64,000 bases of DNA, taken from the NCBI GenBank assembly GCA_963717195.1, contig CAVQVR010000021.1:62001-126000 (forward strand), in the 5' to 3' direction. A program made the position numbers and the translations under genes. Source of the stretch: JACDAE01 sp963717195. Its GTDB lineage: Bacteria > Chloroflexota > Ktedonobacteria > Ktedonobacterales > Ktedonobacteraceae. Numbering within the stretch: the first letter of the stretch is position 1; the number at the start of each line of letters is the position of its first letter. Shown here piece by piece: positions 7,719-16,806 of the stretch. The notes beneath the pieces are model-generated. The model had not been told where the DNA came from. It made no database searches and saw only the letters and a list, made by a program, of their open reading frames with translations.

Positions 7719-10700
7719 GTGGAAAAACAATTACCACAAAATATAGAAGCTGAATTTGGTGTCCTTGGCAGCATTATCATTGATCCTGAAGCCATAATCC
7801 AGGTAGCGGATTTCCTGCATGGCGAGGATTTCTATCGCGATGCCAACCGCACCATTTATGAGATTATCCTCCAGCTCTACGAGCAGCGTATCCCTGCCGA
7901 CTTTATCACGATCTGCGACGTGTTAGAGCGCCAGAATAGACTTGAGGAGGTTGGCGGTCCTGGCTACATTACCGCACTGATCAACCAGGTTCCCACCAGC
8001 GGCAACGTCGAATACTACGGGCATATCGTCGAGCGCAACGCGATCATGCGCCGCCTTGCCCATGCCGCTGGTGAGATCGCCACCATCGCCTACTCAGATG
8101 CCGAAGCCGAAGAGGCGCTCGACAAAGCCGAGCAGGCCATCTTTACCATCAGTCAGAATCACACGCACAGCGACTTCTCGCCCATTCGCGACCTTATGGC
8201 TGACTACATGACAAAACTGGATCAGTTACATGAGCGCCGTGGCACCATCGTCGGCGTCCCAACTGGCTTCACTGACCTGGATCGTTTGACGGGAGGGTTG
8301 CAACGGTCTGATCTGATTATTCTTGCTGCGAGACCTGCGGTCGGGAAATGCCTTACCGCAAGGACACTAATCGATGATCCCACCACTGGCGAACGACTGA
8401 CCATCGAAGAGTGTGTCAAACGTCGCTTACCCAGCATATACGGCATCTCAGAAGATGGCAAAGTACGCTCAACGAATATCAGTGATTGGATAGACAGTGG
8501 CATACAGCCATGCTACCGCGTACAAACACATAGCGGTCGAGTAGTCGAAGTCACGGGACATCATCCATTCCTCACCGTTCAAGGTTGGATACCACTACAT
8601 GACCTGAAAGTTGGACGGCATATCGCCGTTCCTACAGCAGTACCCGCGTTCGGTACAGATGAAAGTTGGCCATTAGACAAAGTACGCCTTCTGGCTTATT
8701 TGATTGCTGAGGGAGGGTTGACTGGTAACTCACCAGCATTCACGAACACAGACTCTATACTAATAGAGGATTTCAAACGGATTATCGCAACACATTTTCC
8801 AGTATGCTCATTGAGACAAGAACATATTACATACATAATCGCGCAACAAAAGAACGCATACACACAAAAAGGCGTAGCCATTCTACCAACAAATCCTGTT
8901 ACCGCATGGCTCAGAGAACTGGGCCTCATGGGAAAGCTGGCAAAAGACAAGTTTTTCCCCACTTGCGTCTGGAAATGGAGTCGTCGTTACCTGGCTGAGT
9001 TCTTAAGAGTGTTAATGAGCTGCGACGGAAGCATCTATTCAGCTCAAGGTTGCCCACGTATCGAATTTGGTGTTGCTTCGCCACAATTAGCCACAGACGT
9101 ATATCATGCATTCATTCGTTTCGGCATCATAGCAAAATACTACAAATCTGGCCTTAATGCATGGCGCGTTGCTATAACCAACCCTGAAAGTATCAAACGG
9201 TATCAGGACGAAATAGGATGGATAGGGGAAAAAAGCAATCGCTTCGCCGATTATCAGCACATCATATCACAACGGATTGGGAATTTAGGACATGCACCCA
9301 AAGAGATCTGGCAAATCGTACGTAGTGGTACCAAACGTGAAGAAATGCCTCTTATAGAATTGGCACGCAGATGTGGTGAGACGACGGGGTATGGAAAATA
9401 TGCTGGATACAATGCACATGCAAAAAGGAGTATTCCTCGCTATCGCCTGGCAGCCTATGCAGAGGTACTAAACGATACATCTCTACGTCTTGCCGCCAGC
9501 CAGGATATTTATTGGGACGAAATTGTCTCCATTGAACCCATCGGCGACCATCAAGTATATGATCTCACGGTAGCTGATGGAGCAAATTTTGTAGCGCAGG
9601 ACGTATTTGTCCATAACACCAGTCTTGCCTTGAGCCTTGCTCACAATTCAGCCATGAAACACGGCCAATCTATCGCTGTCTTCAGCCTGGAAATGAGCAA
9701 AGAACAGCTCATACAACGCCTGCTCTCAATGGACGCCGCCATCGATCAGCAACGCCTGCGCACTGGCTGGATCGAGGACGACGAGTGGGACCGCATCATT
9801 GTAGCAATGGAAGGTCTATCGCAAGCCAACATCTGGATCGATGACACCCCTGGCATCTCCTCAACCGAGATGCGCAGTAAAGCCCGCCGCCTGCAGGCCG
9901 AACACGGTGTCGACCTGATTATTGTCGACTACTTACAGTTAATGCAATCCACTGTAGGCAATAAACGCAACGAGAACCGCGTGCAGGAAGTCTCTGAGAT
10001 CAGCCGCAACCTAAAAGGGTTGGCGCGTGAACTCAATGTGCCTGTGCTGGCACTGGCACAGCTCTCGCGTACAGTTGAGAGTCGGCAATCGAAGGTACCG
10101 CAATTATCAGACTTGAGAGAAAGTGGTTGTCTGGCTGGCGAATCACTTGTATACTTGCCCGATGAGGGTATTTATCGACCCATCGAACAACTTGTAGGCA
10201 TGAAAGATTTCCGTGTACTCGCGTTAAACACAGAAACATGGCAGCTTGAACCGGCGATGGTGACGAATGCCTTCTCAACTGGTTGCAAGCCTATCTATCG
10301 CCTGACAACGCGCCTGGGCCATACTATTCGCGCAACGGCTAATCACAAATTTCTGACTATACATGGCTGGAAAAGGCTTGATGAGCTGATCGTAGACGAA
10401 AGAATAGCAGTGCCCGCAATGCAAATTTCGGGAATAACTACTCGCCAGATGCAAGCAGCCTTAGGCAATGCATATTGTGGCACAGGCATTTACAAGCAAA
10501 ACCTGAGTAGAGAGAGAGCAACAAAACTTGCTCAGATCGTTTCTTCAGAACAGCTTGCCAAAATAGCACAAAGCCATGTTTACTGGGATAAGCTTCTAAG
10601 TATAGAACCCGATGGCGAAACCGAAGTCTACGATCTAACTGTAGACAATCAGCACAATTTTATTGCGGACAATTTAATTGTACACAACTCGATAGAACAA

Positions 10701-10883
10701 GACGCCGATATCGTCATGTTCATTTACCGAGATGACGTGTATAATCCTGACTCTGAACGCAAAAATATTGCCGACATTATCGTCGCTAAACATCGTAATG
10801 GGCCGGTTGGCGAAGTCAGTCTCTACTTCCAGGCCAGTCAGACGCGCTTCCACGATCTGGAAGCGACACCACCGGCAGAATAA
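7719..10883 (+). CDS. dnaB: Replicative DNA helicase DnaB interrupted by two inteins
   Basis: The precursor has 1054 residues. After removing inteins of 423 and 187 residues, 444 remain, the normal size for DnaB. Exteins: an N-terminal DnaB domain (PQNIEAEFGVLGSII) and a RecA-type motor with Walker A ARPAVGK followed after the first intein by TSLALSLA. Then come Walker B (LIIVDYLQLM), LAQLSRTVESR and DLRESG, then SIEQDADIVMFIYRD after the second intein. The product is the hexameric 5'-3' fork helicase. Start is GTG at 7719 (MEKQLPQNIEAE), the only one fitting the family N-terminus. Both insertions hit nucleotide-binding or DNA-loop motifs, so splicing is required for activity. It is followed by dnaD and a loader gene in one operon. 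Confidence 0.96.
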   Translation: MEKQLPQNIEAEFGVLGSIIIDPEAIIQVADFLHGEDFYRDANRTIYEIILQLYEQRIPADFITICDVLERQNRLEEVGGPGYITALINQVPTSGNVEYYGHIVERNAIMRRLAHAAGEIATIAYSDAEAEEALDKAEQAIFTISQNHTHSDFSPIRDLMADYMTKLDQLHERRGTIVGVPTGFTDLDRLTGGLQRSDLIILAARPAVGKCLTARTLIDDPTTGERLTIEECVKRRLPSIYGISEDGKVRSTNISDWIDSGIQPCYRVQTHSGRVVEVTGHHPFLTVQGWIPLHDLKVGRHIAVPTAVPAFGTDESWPLDKVRLLAYLIAEGGLTGNSPAFTNTDSILIEDFKRIIATHFPVCSLRQEHITYIIAQQKNAYTQKGVAILPTNPVTAWLRELGLMGKLAKDKFFPTCVWKWSRRYLAEFLRVLMSCDGSIYSAQGCPRIEFGVASPQLATDVYHAFIRFGIIAKYYKSGLNAWRVAITNPESIKRYQDEIGWIGEKSNRFADYQHIISQRIGNLGHAPKEIWQIVRSGTKREEMPLIELARRCGETTGYGKYAGYNAHAKRSIPRYRLAAYAEVLNDTSLRLAASQDIYWDEIVSIEPIGDHQVYDLTVADGANFVAQDVFVHNTSLALSLAHNSAMKHGQSIAVFSLEMSKEQLIQRLLSMDAAIDQQRLRTGWIEDDEWDRIIVAMEGLSQANIWIDDTPGISSTEMRSKARRLQAEHGVDLIIVDYLQLMQSTVGNKRNENRVQEVSEISRNLKGLARELNVPVLALAQLSRTVESRQSKVPQLSDLRESGCLAGESLVYLPDEGIYRPIEQLVGMKDFRVLALNTETWQLEPAMVTNAFSTGCKPIYRLTTRLGHTIRATANHKFLTIHGWKRLDELIVDERIAVPAMQISGITTRQMQAALGNAYCGTGIYKQNLSRERATKLAQIVSSEQLAKIAQSHVYWDKLLSIEPDGETEVYDLTVDNQHNFIADNLIVHNSIEQDADIVMFIYRDDVYNPDSERKNIADIIVAKHRNGPVGEVSLYFQASQTRFHDLEATPPAE
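8349..9617 (+). mobile_element. Intein 1 of DnaB (423 aa) with LAGLIDADG homing endonuclease, in the Walker A motif
   Basis: It begins with Cys (residue 211 of the precursor, CLTARTLIDD) and ends in VHN before Thr. This is the standard N-terminal Cys, terminal His-Asn and +1 Thr set for splicing. The intein B block with its T-x-x-H-like core reads VTGHHPFLT. Two dodecapeptide motifs mark a DOD endonuclease: LLAYLIAEGGL and FLRVLMSCDGSIY. Both keep an acidic residue at the metal-binding position, so the enzyme could be active. It splits the P-loop exactly between GK and TS. Confidence 0.92.
10128..10688 (+). mobile_element. Intein 2 of DnaB (187 aa), mini-intein without endonuclease
   Basis: It begins CLAGESLVYL (Cys804) and ends LIVHN before Ser of SIEQDAD. 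The insertion point is ESG/SIEQ, the site also occupied by the Synechocystis DnaB intein. The B block is RATANHKFLT, and the C-terminal F block is VYDLTVDNQHNFIADNLIVHN with its ends intact. No LAGLIDADG motif is present, and the length matches an endonuclease-free mini-intein, probably a fixed element that can splice but not home. Confidence 0.92.
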
Positions 10884-10894
10884 CGGAGGGGTGG

Positions 10895-11650
10895 ATGACG
10901 ATGGTGAACTTTACAGGATTCCCAACGGGCAAAAGCCCATACGTGCCCATACCAGAGGTCTTCTTTACTCAGGTTCTGCCAGGGATCGAGGACCAGGCCG
11001 AACTGAAAGTGACACTGCACCTGTTCTGGCTACTGGCACGCAAACGCGATACGCCGCGTTGTACAAATGAACACGAATTATATACTGATCGCGTCCTATT
11101 ACGTAGCCTGAATTTTCAGGACGACGTACGCACATTGGAAGAACGCCTGCACCAGGGACTGGACAAAGCCGTGGCTCGTGGTACACTTCTAAGTGCAGAC
11201 CTGACCGTGGTAAATACCGATAGAGAAGAGGCCGAAGTTATCGCGTGGTACTTCTTTAATACCACTCGTAACCAGAAAATCGTAGCAGAATTGCAAGGAG
11301 GAGCTGTACTTCCCGCCCACGTTCTCACACTTACGGGAGGACAACATGAAAGCACTACCGTCGCAGGCAATACCCCTGCGCGTACCTATACACGAAGGAT
11401 TACCAGTCCTTCCCCATCTGCCCCTCCACAGGCAGAACGTCCTAATATTTTTACTTTATTTGAACAAAATATTGGCTTTCTTGGTACAACGATTGTAGAG
11501 GAAATCAAAGATGCGCTCGACATGTATCCAGAAGAATGGGTCGAGGCCGCAATTCGCGAAGCCGCAGTTCATAATAAACGCAGTTGGAGTTATATACGCG
11601 CCATTCTAAGGCGTTGGGAAACGGAAGGCAGGCAACAATGGAACGCCTGA
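10895..11650 (+). CDS. DnaD-domain primosome protein
   Basis: The 251-residue protein has an N-terminal winged-helix-like segment (about 1-110: YVPIPEVFFTQVLPGIEDQAELKVTLHLFW). A linker precedes a C-terminal DnaD/DnaB2 domain (about 185-250): IFTLFEQNIGFLG, EEIKDALDMYPEEWVEAAI, RSWSYIRAILRRW. The W-x-Y-I-x-x-I-L motif is the family signature. In Firmicutes DnaD bridges the initiator and the helicase loader at the origin; the same role is inferred here. GGAGG lies just before the ATG, 11 nt after the dnaB stop. The gene overlaps the loader gene by 13 nt. Confidence 0.85.
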   Translation: MTMVNFTGFPTGKSPYVPIPEVFFTQVLPGIEDQAELKVTLHLFWLLARKRDTPRCTNEHELYTDRVLLRSLNFQDDVRTLEERLHQGLDKAVARGTLLSADLTVVNTDREEAEVIAWYFFNTTRNQKIVAELQGGAVLPAHVLTLTGGQHESTTVAGNTPARTYTRRITSPSPSAPPQAERPNIFTLFEQNIGFLGTTIVEEIKDALDMYPEEWVEAAIREAAVHNKRSWSYIRAILRRWETEGRQQWNA

Positions 11651-13323
11651 ATAATAATCTACATACTATAGTGGGGAGAGTATCGTCGCAGCGCCGCTAT
11701 CAAAACGAGCAGCGACCGGCTCCAAATACAGAGGAACAACGCTCCCAATCAGCGCCTCAGCGGCGTTCTTTGCCTGAACAAAGGGCTCACCTGAGTACGC
11801 GCAATTCTTATGCTTCTGAACAACCCTATACGCATACAAACTCTGCTAAAAAGACACAAAATTTTTCTGAGCAAGAGGAGCCAGGCAATTATTACCCTGA
11901 TCGCTCACGCCGGACAACGCCTGCTATATCCTCTTCACCTGCTACCTATCCGCAGCAGGCCAGTGAATATATACACCCGGCAGGTATCAATCAGCCGCCG
12001 ACAGTCGATGAAGCATATATACACCCGGCTGTCCCACCGCATACTCAAATGCGATCACGCGCCACATTTCACCATTCGGACGACTTCGGCTCTGCACCCA
12101 TGGATGAAGCTGATGATATAGCAGGCATACGAAATGATGACTGGGAAGAAGGTTTGATGATGAATGCGCCCGCATCAAGGCCACCATATCAGTATGCCGG
12201 GGCGATTGTTAAGTACTCCCACTCCCAGGGGCAGCATGCTCCACAGCAACGTGACGTTACACGTGTTGAGGAAATCAATGATATGCGTGAAGTTTCCAGG
12301 GGCCGCACTCCCAGACCAGTTGAAACACGCCCCTCATTGCCCACACGTACAGCCACACCTGTACAGCGTTCACCATTATCCCCCGCACAGACTCAGGCAG
12401 TCGGGCGCACTCAACAGCGCAATACACAACCTTTGAATTCGCGCACGACGATAGATCCAAGGTTGGCACGCGAATATCCTGAACGTCCTCTGCCAGAAGC
12501 ACCCAGACAGGCACGCGAATACCCTGAGCGTCCTCCTGTACAGGAAGCACCCAGACAGCAACGTTATGTACCTGCTGTGCGTGAGCCTATGCTGCCATAT
12601 GTCCTTCCCGCGACACCAGCCCCAATCAGCCAGAAGAGTGTTTGCCCAAAATGTAGAGGAGCTGGCTACCTGCGTGCCAACGTGCCCTTTGGACATCCCA
12701 ACTTCGGTAGACCTATCCCTTGTGAATGCAAAGAGATTGAACGAAAAGATAAACGCCGTCAGCAATTACGCGACATATCGAATCTGGATGCTTTCCGCGA
12801 CCGCACCTTCAGAACCTTTAACTCACGCGTTCCCGGTGTACAGGAAGCCTACGAAGTTTCACATGACTATGCTCAGGAGCCCGAAGGCTGGCTGCTGCTC
12901 GTTGGCCCGAACGGTTGTGGCAAGACACACCTGGCTGCCGCTATTGCCAATCAATGCCTTGAGGATGGTGCGGTCGTGCTGTTCCAGGTCGTCCCCGATC
13001 TGCTTGATCACCTGCGTGCCGCCTTCGCACCCAATGCAACCGAGGTTTTCGACCAGCTCTTTTCTAAGATGCGCGAGGCCGAGGTTCTAATTCTCGATGA
13101 TCTCGGGTCTCAGCAGAGCTCTCCCTGGGCTAACGAGAAACTTTTCCAGCTTCTCAATTACCGCTACAATATGGGCATGCCTACCGTCATCACGGCCAAT
13201 CCTAAGGGACTCCAGGGCGTCGACGAGCGCATCCGTTCCCGCCTGATGGATGTCAGCCTCGTCGCTCAAGTAAACTTTGAGCGAGCCCGTGACTATCGGC
13301 CCCATCATCCAAGACACGACTGA
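11638..13323 (+). CDS. DnaC/DnaI-type helicase loader with a long disordered N-terminus
   Basis: There are 561 residues. Residues 1-330 are low-complexity Pro/Gln/Arg-rich sequence with near-repeats (for example AREYPERPLPEAPRQ, then AREYPERPPVQEAPRQ). A zinc-binding segment follows (CPKCRGAGY at 336, CECKE about 361), then an AAA+ domain with Walker A VGPNGCGKT (422-430), Walker B VLILDDLG (about 483-490) and an Arg-rich box (DERIRSRLMD). This core matches IstB/DnaC/DnaI loaders, which open DnaB rings at origins. Loaders are usually 250-310 residues, so the tail is unusual. The ATG overlaps the end of the dnaD-like gene, giving translational coupling; a longer frame from 11584 lacks support. 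Confidence 0.88.
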   Translation: MERLNNNLHTIVGRVSSQRRYQNEQRPAPNTEEQRSQSAPQRRSLPEQRAHLSTRNSYASEQPYTHTNSAKKTQNFSEQEEPGNYYPDRSRRTTPAISSSPATYPQQASEYIHPAGINQPPTVDEAYIHPAVPPHTQMRSRATFHHSDDFGSAPMDEADDIAGIRNDDWEEGLMMNAPASRPPYQYAGAIVKYSHSQGQHAPQQRDVTRVEEINDMREVSRGRTPRPVETRPSLPTRTATPVQRSPLSPAQTQAVGRTQQRNTQPLNSRTTIDPRLAREYPERPLPEAPRQAREYPERPPVQEAPRQQRYVPAVREPMLPYVLPATPAPISQKSVCPKCRGAGYLRANVPFGHPNFGRPIPCECKEIERKDKRRQQLRDISNLDAFRDRTFRTFNSRVPGVQEAYEVSHDYAQEPEGWLLLVGPNGCGKTHLAAAIANQCLEDGAVVLFQVVPDLLDHLRAAFAPNATEVFDQLFSKMREAEVLILDDLGSQQSSPWANEKLFQLLNYRYNMGMPTVITANPKGLQGVDERIRSRLMDVSLVAQVNFERARDYRPHHPRHD

Positions 13324-13329
13324 TCGTAA

Positions 13330-13420
13330 CGGGCTTGTAAACGGCGCCCCTACATACACTTGAGGTATCACCTTTCAGCTCATATCCCAATTGTATGTAG
13401 GGGCACCGTTTACAAGCCCG
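13330..13420. repeat. Palindromic element with 28-bp arms
   Basis: The arm at 13330-13357 starts CGGGCTTGTAAACGG and ends CCCCTACATAC. Its inverted copy is 13393-13420, with only 2 central mismatches and a 35-nt loop. It lies 7 nt after the loader stop, between converging genes, and may act as a bidirectional terminator. The CCCCTAC/GTAGGGG core is shared with the dispersed family. Confidence 0.75.
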
Positions 13421-13453
13421 CATAATTCTCCCGTGTGGCTCTCCCATATGTCT

Positions 13454-14662
13454 CTACGCCGCTTTATTATCCTTACCTTCAAAAGCAGGCTTACCAGCAA
13501 CAATTGCACATACAATCTCAGCCAGTTGTGGCACGAAATCAACTTCATTATCCCAATAGTTGTGCGCCTGCAGGCCACCACCACGACTATGCTCAATATT
13601 ATTCACTTGACGATCATCGACCTTAATGTAAGAAGGCTTCTCGCTATTGAGATCAATGCGACAGAATAGTTTCTCGGCGGACGCTTGTAGTGCATCACCC
13701 AAATGCCAGCTTGCTGGTGGATCCAATGGATCTGCCACGGGATCGTACGGCTCCCAGAAGTTGTACCAGGGCTCGACTGGATAGAGACACTGCACCTGAC
13801 CGCCCCAATCGAATAGATCAACATACTTACGCAAAGGACTACCCGCTGTGACAAACGCCTTGATCTTGGCGGTGGTCTGTACTGGCAGGTTACGTAAAAC
13901 ATCGAAAGCGATTACCGTTCCATTGCTATGGGTATTAAGAATAATCTTATCTACATCATCTCGATAGGCAAGACGTGTGAGTGCTTCACGCACAAAACTC
14001 CGCACTCGTTCACGCTCCTCATTATAGCAGACATAACATGCCACATCGTCCTCAAGAAGTCTGAGGCCGGGTGCCTGGGGATCAACTGGTGCTGGTTGCC
14101 CTTTATGTATGCGCTTAAGATCACTACGTGGCTTAGAGCTAACCGGTAAGGTACCATTCTGGACGTTATGTCCTCCAGATAAGGCTTTGATACCATCTTC
14201 AAACAGATGTGCCAGCCCCAGAATGCGAGCATAATGCCCGGCAGAAATGAGGCTCATTGCAGTAGTAATAAGCGTTGCGCCAATTTCAGGCCCATGTGGT
14301 TCCAGATTTGAATAAACGAGTCCAATATGAGCAACCGACTTACCATCGACAACAAGAGGCGCATCATCTCGCTTAATACAGGTCCTATCGTCCGACCAGA
14401 CACCAAGGCGCTTCATTCCCTCTTCACAACTGGCATTCCCCTCTTCATCGATCCAACGACTCTGCACATAAATGACGCCGTTGTCGCCAGGATGAGGATG
14501 AACGCGCTTAGGATCATCACAAAGCATCACACCCATACCTTCAGCATGATACAAATGTTGATGCAGTGGATCAGCATAACCTGAATTATCTACTCCCACT
14601 TTAGGAGGAGCCTCAAAACCAATACCGTGCAATGTAACAATACAGGTAATCTTGGAGTCCAT
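13454..14662 (-). CDS. Alpha/beta-hydrolase-like protein
   Basis: The protein has 402 residues from the chosen ATG (MDSKITCIVTLHGIGFE). The frame extends 16 codons upstream, but family-like sequence starts at IVTLHGIG, the oxyanion strand. The nucleophile elbow is DKIILNTHSNGTVIAFDVL (Ser of HSNG), and a late His (LQAHNYWDN) is a candidate for the triad. No signal peptide is seen. This looks like a cytoplasmic lipase/esterase-type protein of about 400 residues; the substrate is unknown. It converges with the replication operon, separated by the 13.3-kb palindrome. Confidence 0.65.
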   Translation of the reverse strand: MDSKITCIVTLHGIGFEAPPKVGVDNSGYADPLHQHLYHAEGMGVMLCDDPKRVHPHPGDNGVIYVQSRWIDEEGNASCEEGMKRLGVWSDDRTCIKRDDAPLVVDGKSVAHIGLVYSNLEPHGPEIGATLITTAMSLISAGHYARILGLAHLFEDGIKALSGGHNVQNGTLPVSSKPRSDLKRIHKGQPAPVDPQAPGLRLLEDDVACYVCYNEERERVRSFVREALTRLAYRDDVDKIILNTHSNGTVIAFDVLRNLPVQTTAKIKAFVTAGSPLRKYVDLFDWGGQVQCLYPVEPWYNFWEPYDPVADPLDPPASWHLGDALQASAEKLFCRIDLNSEKPSYIKVDDRQVNNIEHSRGGGLQAHNYWDNEVDFVPQLAEIVCAIVAGKPAFEGKDNKAA

Positions 14663-14997
14663 AGCTTCTCTATTCTCCCTTATTAGTATATCACGACATA
14701 CGCTTGTCAATACATAGGTATGTACTGTATGACCTTCACAATACGTTTTCCAATAACCCTACATGTCACCTACAATTGATTCTTTCTTCTGATTCTTTCT
14801 TCCTGGGGAAATCTACGATTTTATCTTTATTAACAATCCGTAAACGTCATAGTTGAAAAGATTTAGCATATGAGCATAGACTTAATAACTAGAAAATTTT
14901 ATCTCTTAGGGATTCAGGGGAGAGGCATCATCTGGAAGGATAGAGAGCCTGCGGATCCCTGTCCATTAAGGGGAAGAGCGCCTACATATTCGCATTC

Positions 14998-15026
14998 TTG
15001 CGTTTGTTTCTCGCAGGTGCTATCAT
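14998..15026 (+). promoter_or_regulatory. Promoter candidate for clpP
   Basis: TTGCGT (14998-15003) and TATCAT (15021-15026) are spaced by 17 bp, with TGC directly before the -10 (extended form). Transcription would begin about 100 nt before clpP. The rest of the roughly 470-bp gap 14663-15135 shows no gene. Confidence 0.5.
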
Positions 15027-15135
15027 ATCGGTAATGTTCCCCATTCAGTGGGTTTCCTCTGCACATTCAGTTTTACTAACGGTCACTCTCTCCTCGTTTG
15101 TTGAGAGGATCGTGATAGATAAGTAAGGAGCAAAT

Positions 15136-15801
15136 ATGGGAAGCGTATTCAATCCACGTGATACAAAGTGGATTAAAGAGTCCCGAGAAGTTCTGGAACC
15201 AAGAGGGATTATCCCGGCAGTTATCGAGTCAACGCCGCGCGGTGAGCGCTCCTGGGATCTCTACTCGCGCCTGTTGAAAGAGCGCATCATTTTCATTGGC
15301 ACCCCGATCGATGACCAGGTAGCCAACAGTATCGTAGCACAGTTGCTGTACCTCCAGAGCGAGGACGCAACCAAAGATATTAATATGTACATCAACTCCC
15401 CTGGTGGTAGCATCTATGCAGGACTTGCCATCTATGATACGATGAAGTGGCTCCGTCCAGACATCTCTACGGTCTGTATGGGCATGGCGATGAGCATGGG
15501 CGCTGTGTTGTTGACAGCGGGTGAGCATGGCAAGCGCTATAGCCTGCCAAACTCCACAATGCTGATCCACCAGCCACTCGGCGGTGCGGAAGGTCAGGCA
15601 GCCGATATCGAAATCACTGCCCGCGAGATTTTGCGCTTGCGCCGCAGCATATATGAAATCCTCTCTACCACAACCGGGCAGACGATGGAGCGCATTATGC
15701 AGGACTCCGACCGTAACTACTACCTGACAGCACAGCAGGCAGTTGAGTACGGCCTGATTGACGACGTGCTTACTCCTAATGAGGACAGCTCGTCTCGTTA
15801 A
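15136..15801 (+). CDS. clpP: ATP-dependent Clp protease proteolytic subunit, Asn in place of triad Asp
   Basis: The 221-residue protein aligns over its full length to ClpP, the tetradecameric peptidase fed by ClpX or ClpC. The nucleophile is Ser120 (GMAMSMGA) and the base His145 (LIHQPLGG). The segment carrying the third residue reads DSDRNYYLTAQQAVEYGLID. Aligned to the usual DRDNFMSA-type segment, Asn194 falls on the catalytic Asp; the codon is AAC. Listeria ClpP1 is a known case with Asn there, and it works poorly alone, needing a partner ClpP. A second clpP elsewhere in the genome is therefore expected. AAGGAG lies 8 nt before the ATG. The N-terminus has about 20 residues more than E. coli mature ClpP. 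Confidence 0.95.
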   Translation: MGSVFNPRDTKWIKESREVLEPRGIIPAVIESTPRGERSWDLYSRLLKERIIFIGTPIDDQVANSIVAQLLYLQSEDATKDINMYINSPGGSIYAGLAIYDTMKWLRPDISTVCMGMAMSMGAVLLTAGEHGKRYSLPNSTMLIHQPLGGAEGQAADIEITAREILRLRRSIYEILSTTTGQTMERIMQDSDRNYYLTAQQAVEYGLIDDVLTPNEDSSSR

Positions 15802-15816
15802 CTGAGATGATGTAGA

Positions 15817-15874
15817 GGCTCGATTGAACGTCCTGAAACCCGCGAAGACGGGATGCAGGACGTTCAATCGAGCC
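15817..15874. terminator. Perfect 19-bp hairpin after clpP
   Basis: GGCTCGATTGAACGTCCTG (15817-15835) pairs with 15856-15874. A short inner stem (CCCG/CGGG) lies in the loop, and TTTCCC follows. It is probably a terminator for clpP, although the T-run is short. It overlaps an apparent upstream extension of the next gene, which argues for the later GTG start of that gene. Confidence 0.6.
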
Positions 15875-15910
15875 TTTCCCTATGCCTACAAAAGGGAGAA
15901 TACAGGCGCA

Positions 15911-16639
15911 GTGAGACCAATCGCACGCAAGTGGGTATTTGAGACGCTCTACAAAAACCGCTACCTCTATCGCTTTGCCAGCACGATCCCTTTCGCGGGC
16001 CAGTGGCGTATCTGGCAACGCCTGGTACTTCCTCGCATCTATGGCAAGGACGTGCTGGAACTGGGCTGTGGCCTGGGTGATCTTCAGGCCGATATGTTGG
16101 AAGCTGGCTACACCTGCCACGCCATCGAACACTCACCCGAAATGGTTTCAGCCGCACGGGCAACGCTCAAACGCCGCAGAGTTGGTAATGAGTTACAGAT
16201 TATCCAGGATTCCGCACAACACCTGCCTTTCGACGCTGCATCATTCGATACTATCGTGAGCACATTTCCATCCGAGTATATTTATGATCCTGCTACGATC
16301 GCAGAAATTGTACGCGTGTTGCGCCCTGGCGGCCGCTTGATTGTGATTGAGGGTGCGAACCTGTTGCCCGTTGGTTTTGTGCAACCCTTTCTCGTTGGTG
16401 TTCAGGCACTGGTGTATGGACCTGCTGCTGTTTTCGGTCCACGGGCACAACGCAATCTGGATGAGGAAGTTGCACGCAGCAAGCAAGGCAAGGCTGAAAC
16501 TGATGTTATCACGGATGTTGTGCCTGACGCATGGTTTGGTCAACATATTCCTCTGGAGTTGTATGGGTTGCGGAGGAGGTCTGAGCGCGTGAGGAATGTA
16601 AAGTGGGAGGTGTATATTACGATTGGGGAGAAAGGGTGA
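15911..16639 (+). CDS. SAM-dependent class I methyltransferase
   Basis: There are 242 codons from GTG at 15911, chosen because GGGAG lies 12 nt upstream and the longer frame would run through the clpP hairpin. Motif I is DVLELGCGLGDLQADML, with an acidic loop AIEHSPEM. Motif II/III follows (DAASFDTIVSTFP) and then LRPGGRLIVIEGANL. This is a methyltransferase 11/25-type fold. A hydrophobic stretch after the core (FVQPFLVGVQALVYG) hints at membrane contact or a lipid-like substrate, which remains unknown. Confidence 0.8.
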   Translation: MRPIARKWVFETLYKNRYLYRFASTIPFAGQWRIWQRLVLPRIYGKDVLELGCGLGDLQADMLEAGYTCHAIEHSPEMVSAARATLKRRRVGNELQIIQDSAQHLPFDAASFDTIVSTFPSEYIYDPATIAEIVRVLRPGGRLIVIEGANLLPVGFVQPFLVGVQALVYGPAAVFGPRAQRNLDEEVARSKQGKAETDVITDVVPDAWFGQHIPLELYGLRRRSERVRNVKWEVYITIGEKG

Positions 16640-16682
16640 TGAAGGCACACATCGAAATCGTAAGAAAAACTCTAAAAATCTC

Positions 16683-16711
16683 TTGACGAGGCAATGCTTT
16701 TCTGCTATACT
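16683..16711 (+). promoter_or_regulatory. Strong promoter for tRNA-Pro
   Basis: TTGACG (16683-16688) and TATACT (16706-16711) have a 17-bp spacer and lie 19 nt before the tRNA 5' end. Confidence 0.8.
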
Positions 16712-16729
16712 TGTCTCGTTCCAAATTAG

Positions 16730-16806
16730 CGGGGTGTAGCGCAGCCCGGTAGCGCACTACAATGGGGTTGTAGTGGTCGGAGGTTCAAATCCTCTCACCC
16801 CGACCA
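16730..16806 (+). tRNA. tRNA-Pro (anticodon GGG)
   Basis: This 77-nt cloverleaf begins CGGGGTG and closes with CACCCCG, discriminator A and CCA encoded in the gene. The anticodon stem CTACA/TGTAG encloses loop ATGGGGT, giving GGG at 34-36. The T-arm (GGAGG TTCAAAT CCTCT) is standard with one weak pair. It has its own promoter and terminator. Confidence 0.96.

Noticed and set aside
15229..15867. Minus-strand frame of 212 codons over clpP
   Set aside because: It is antisense to a clear gene, with Cys/His-rich composition typical of shadow frames.
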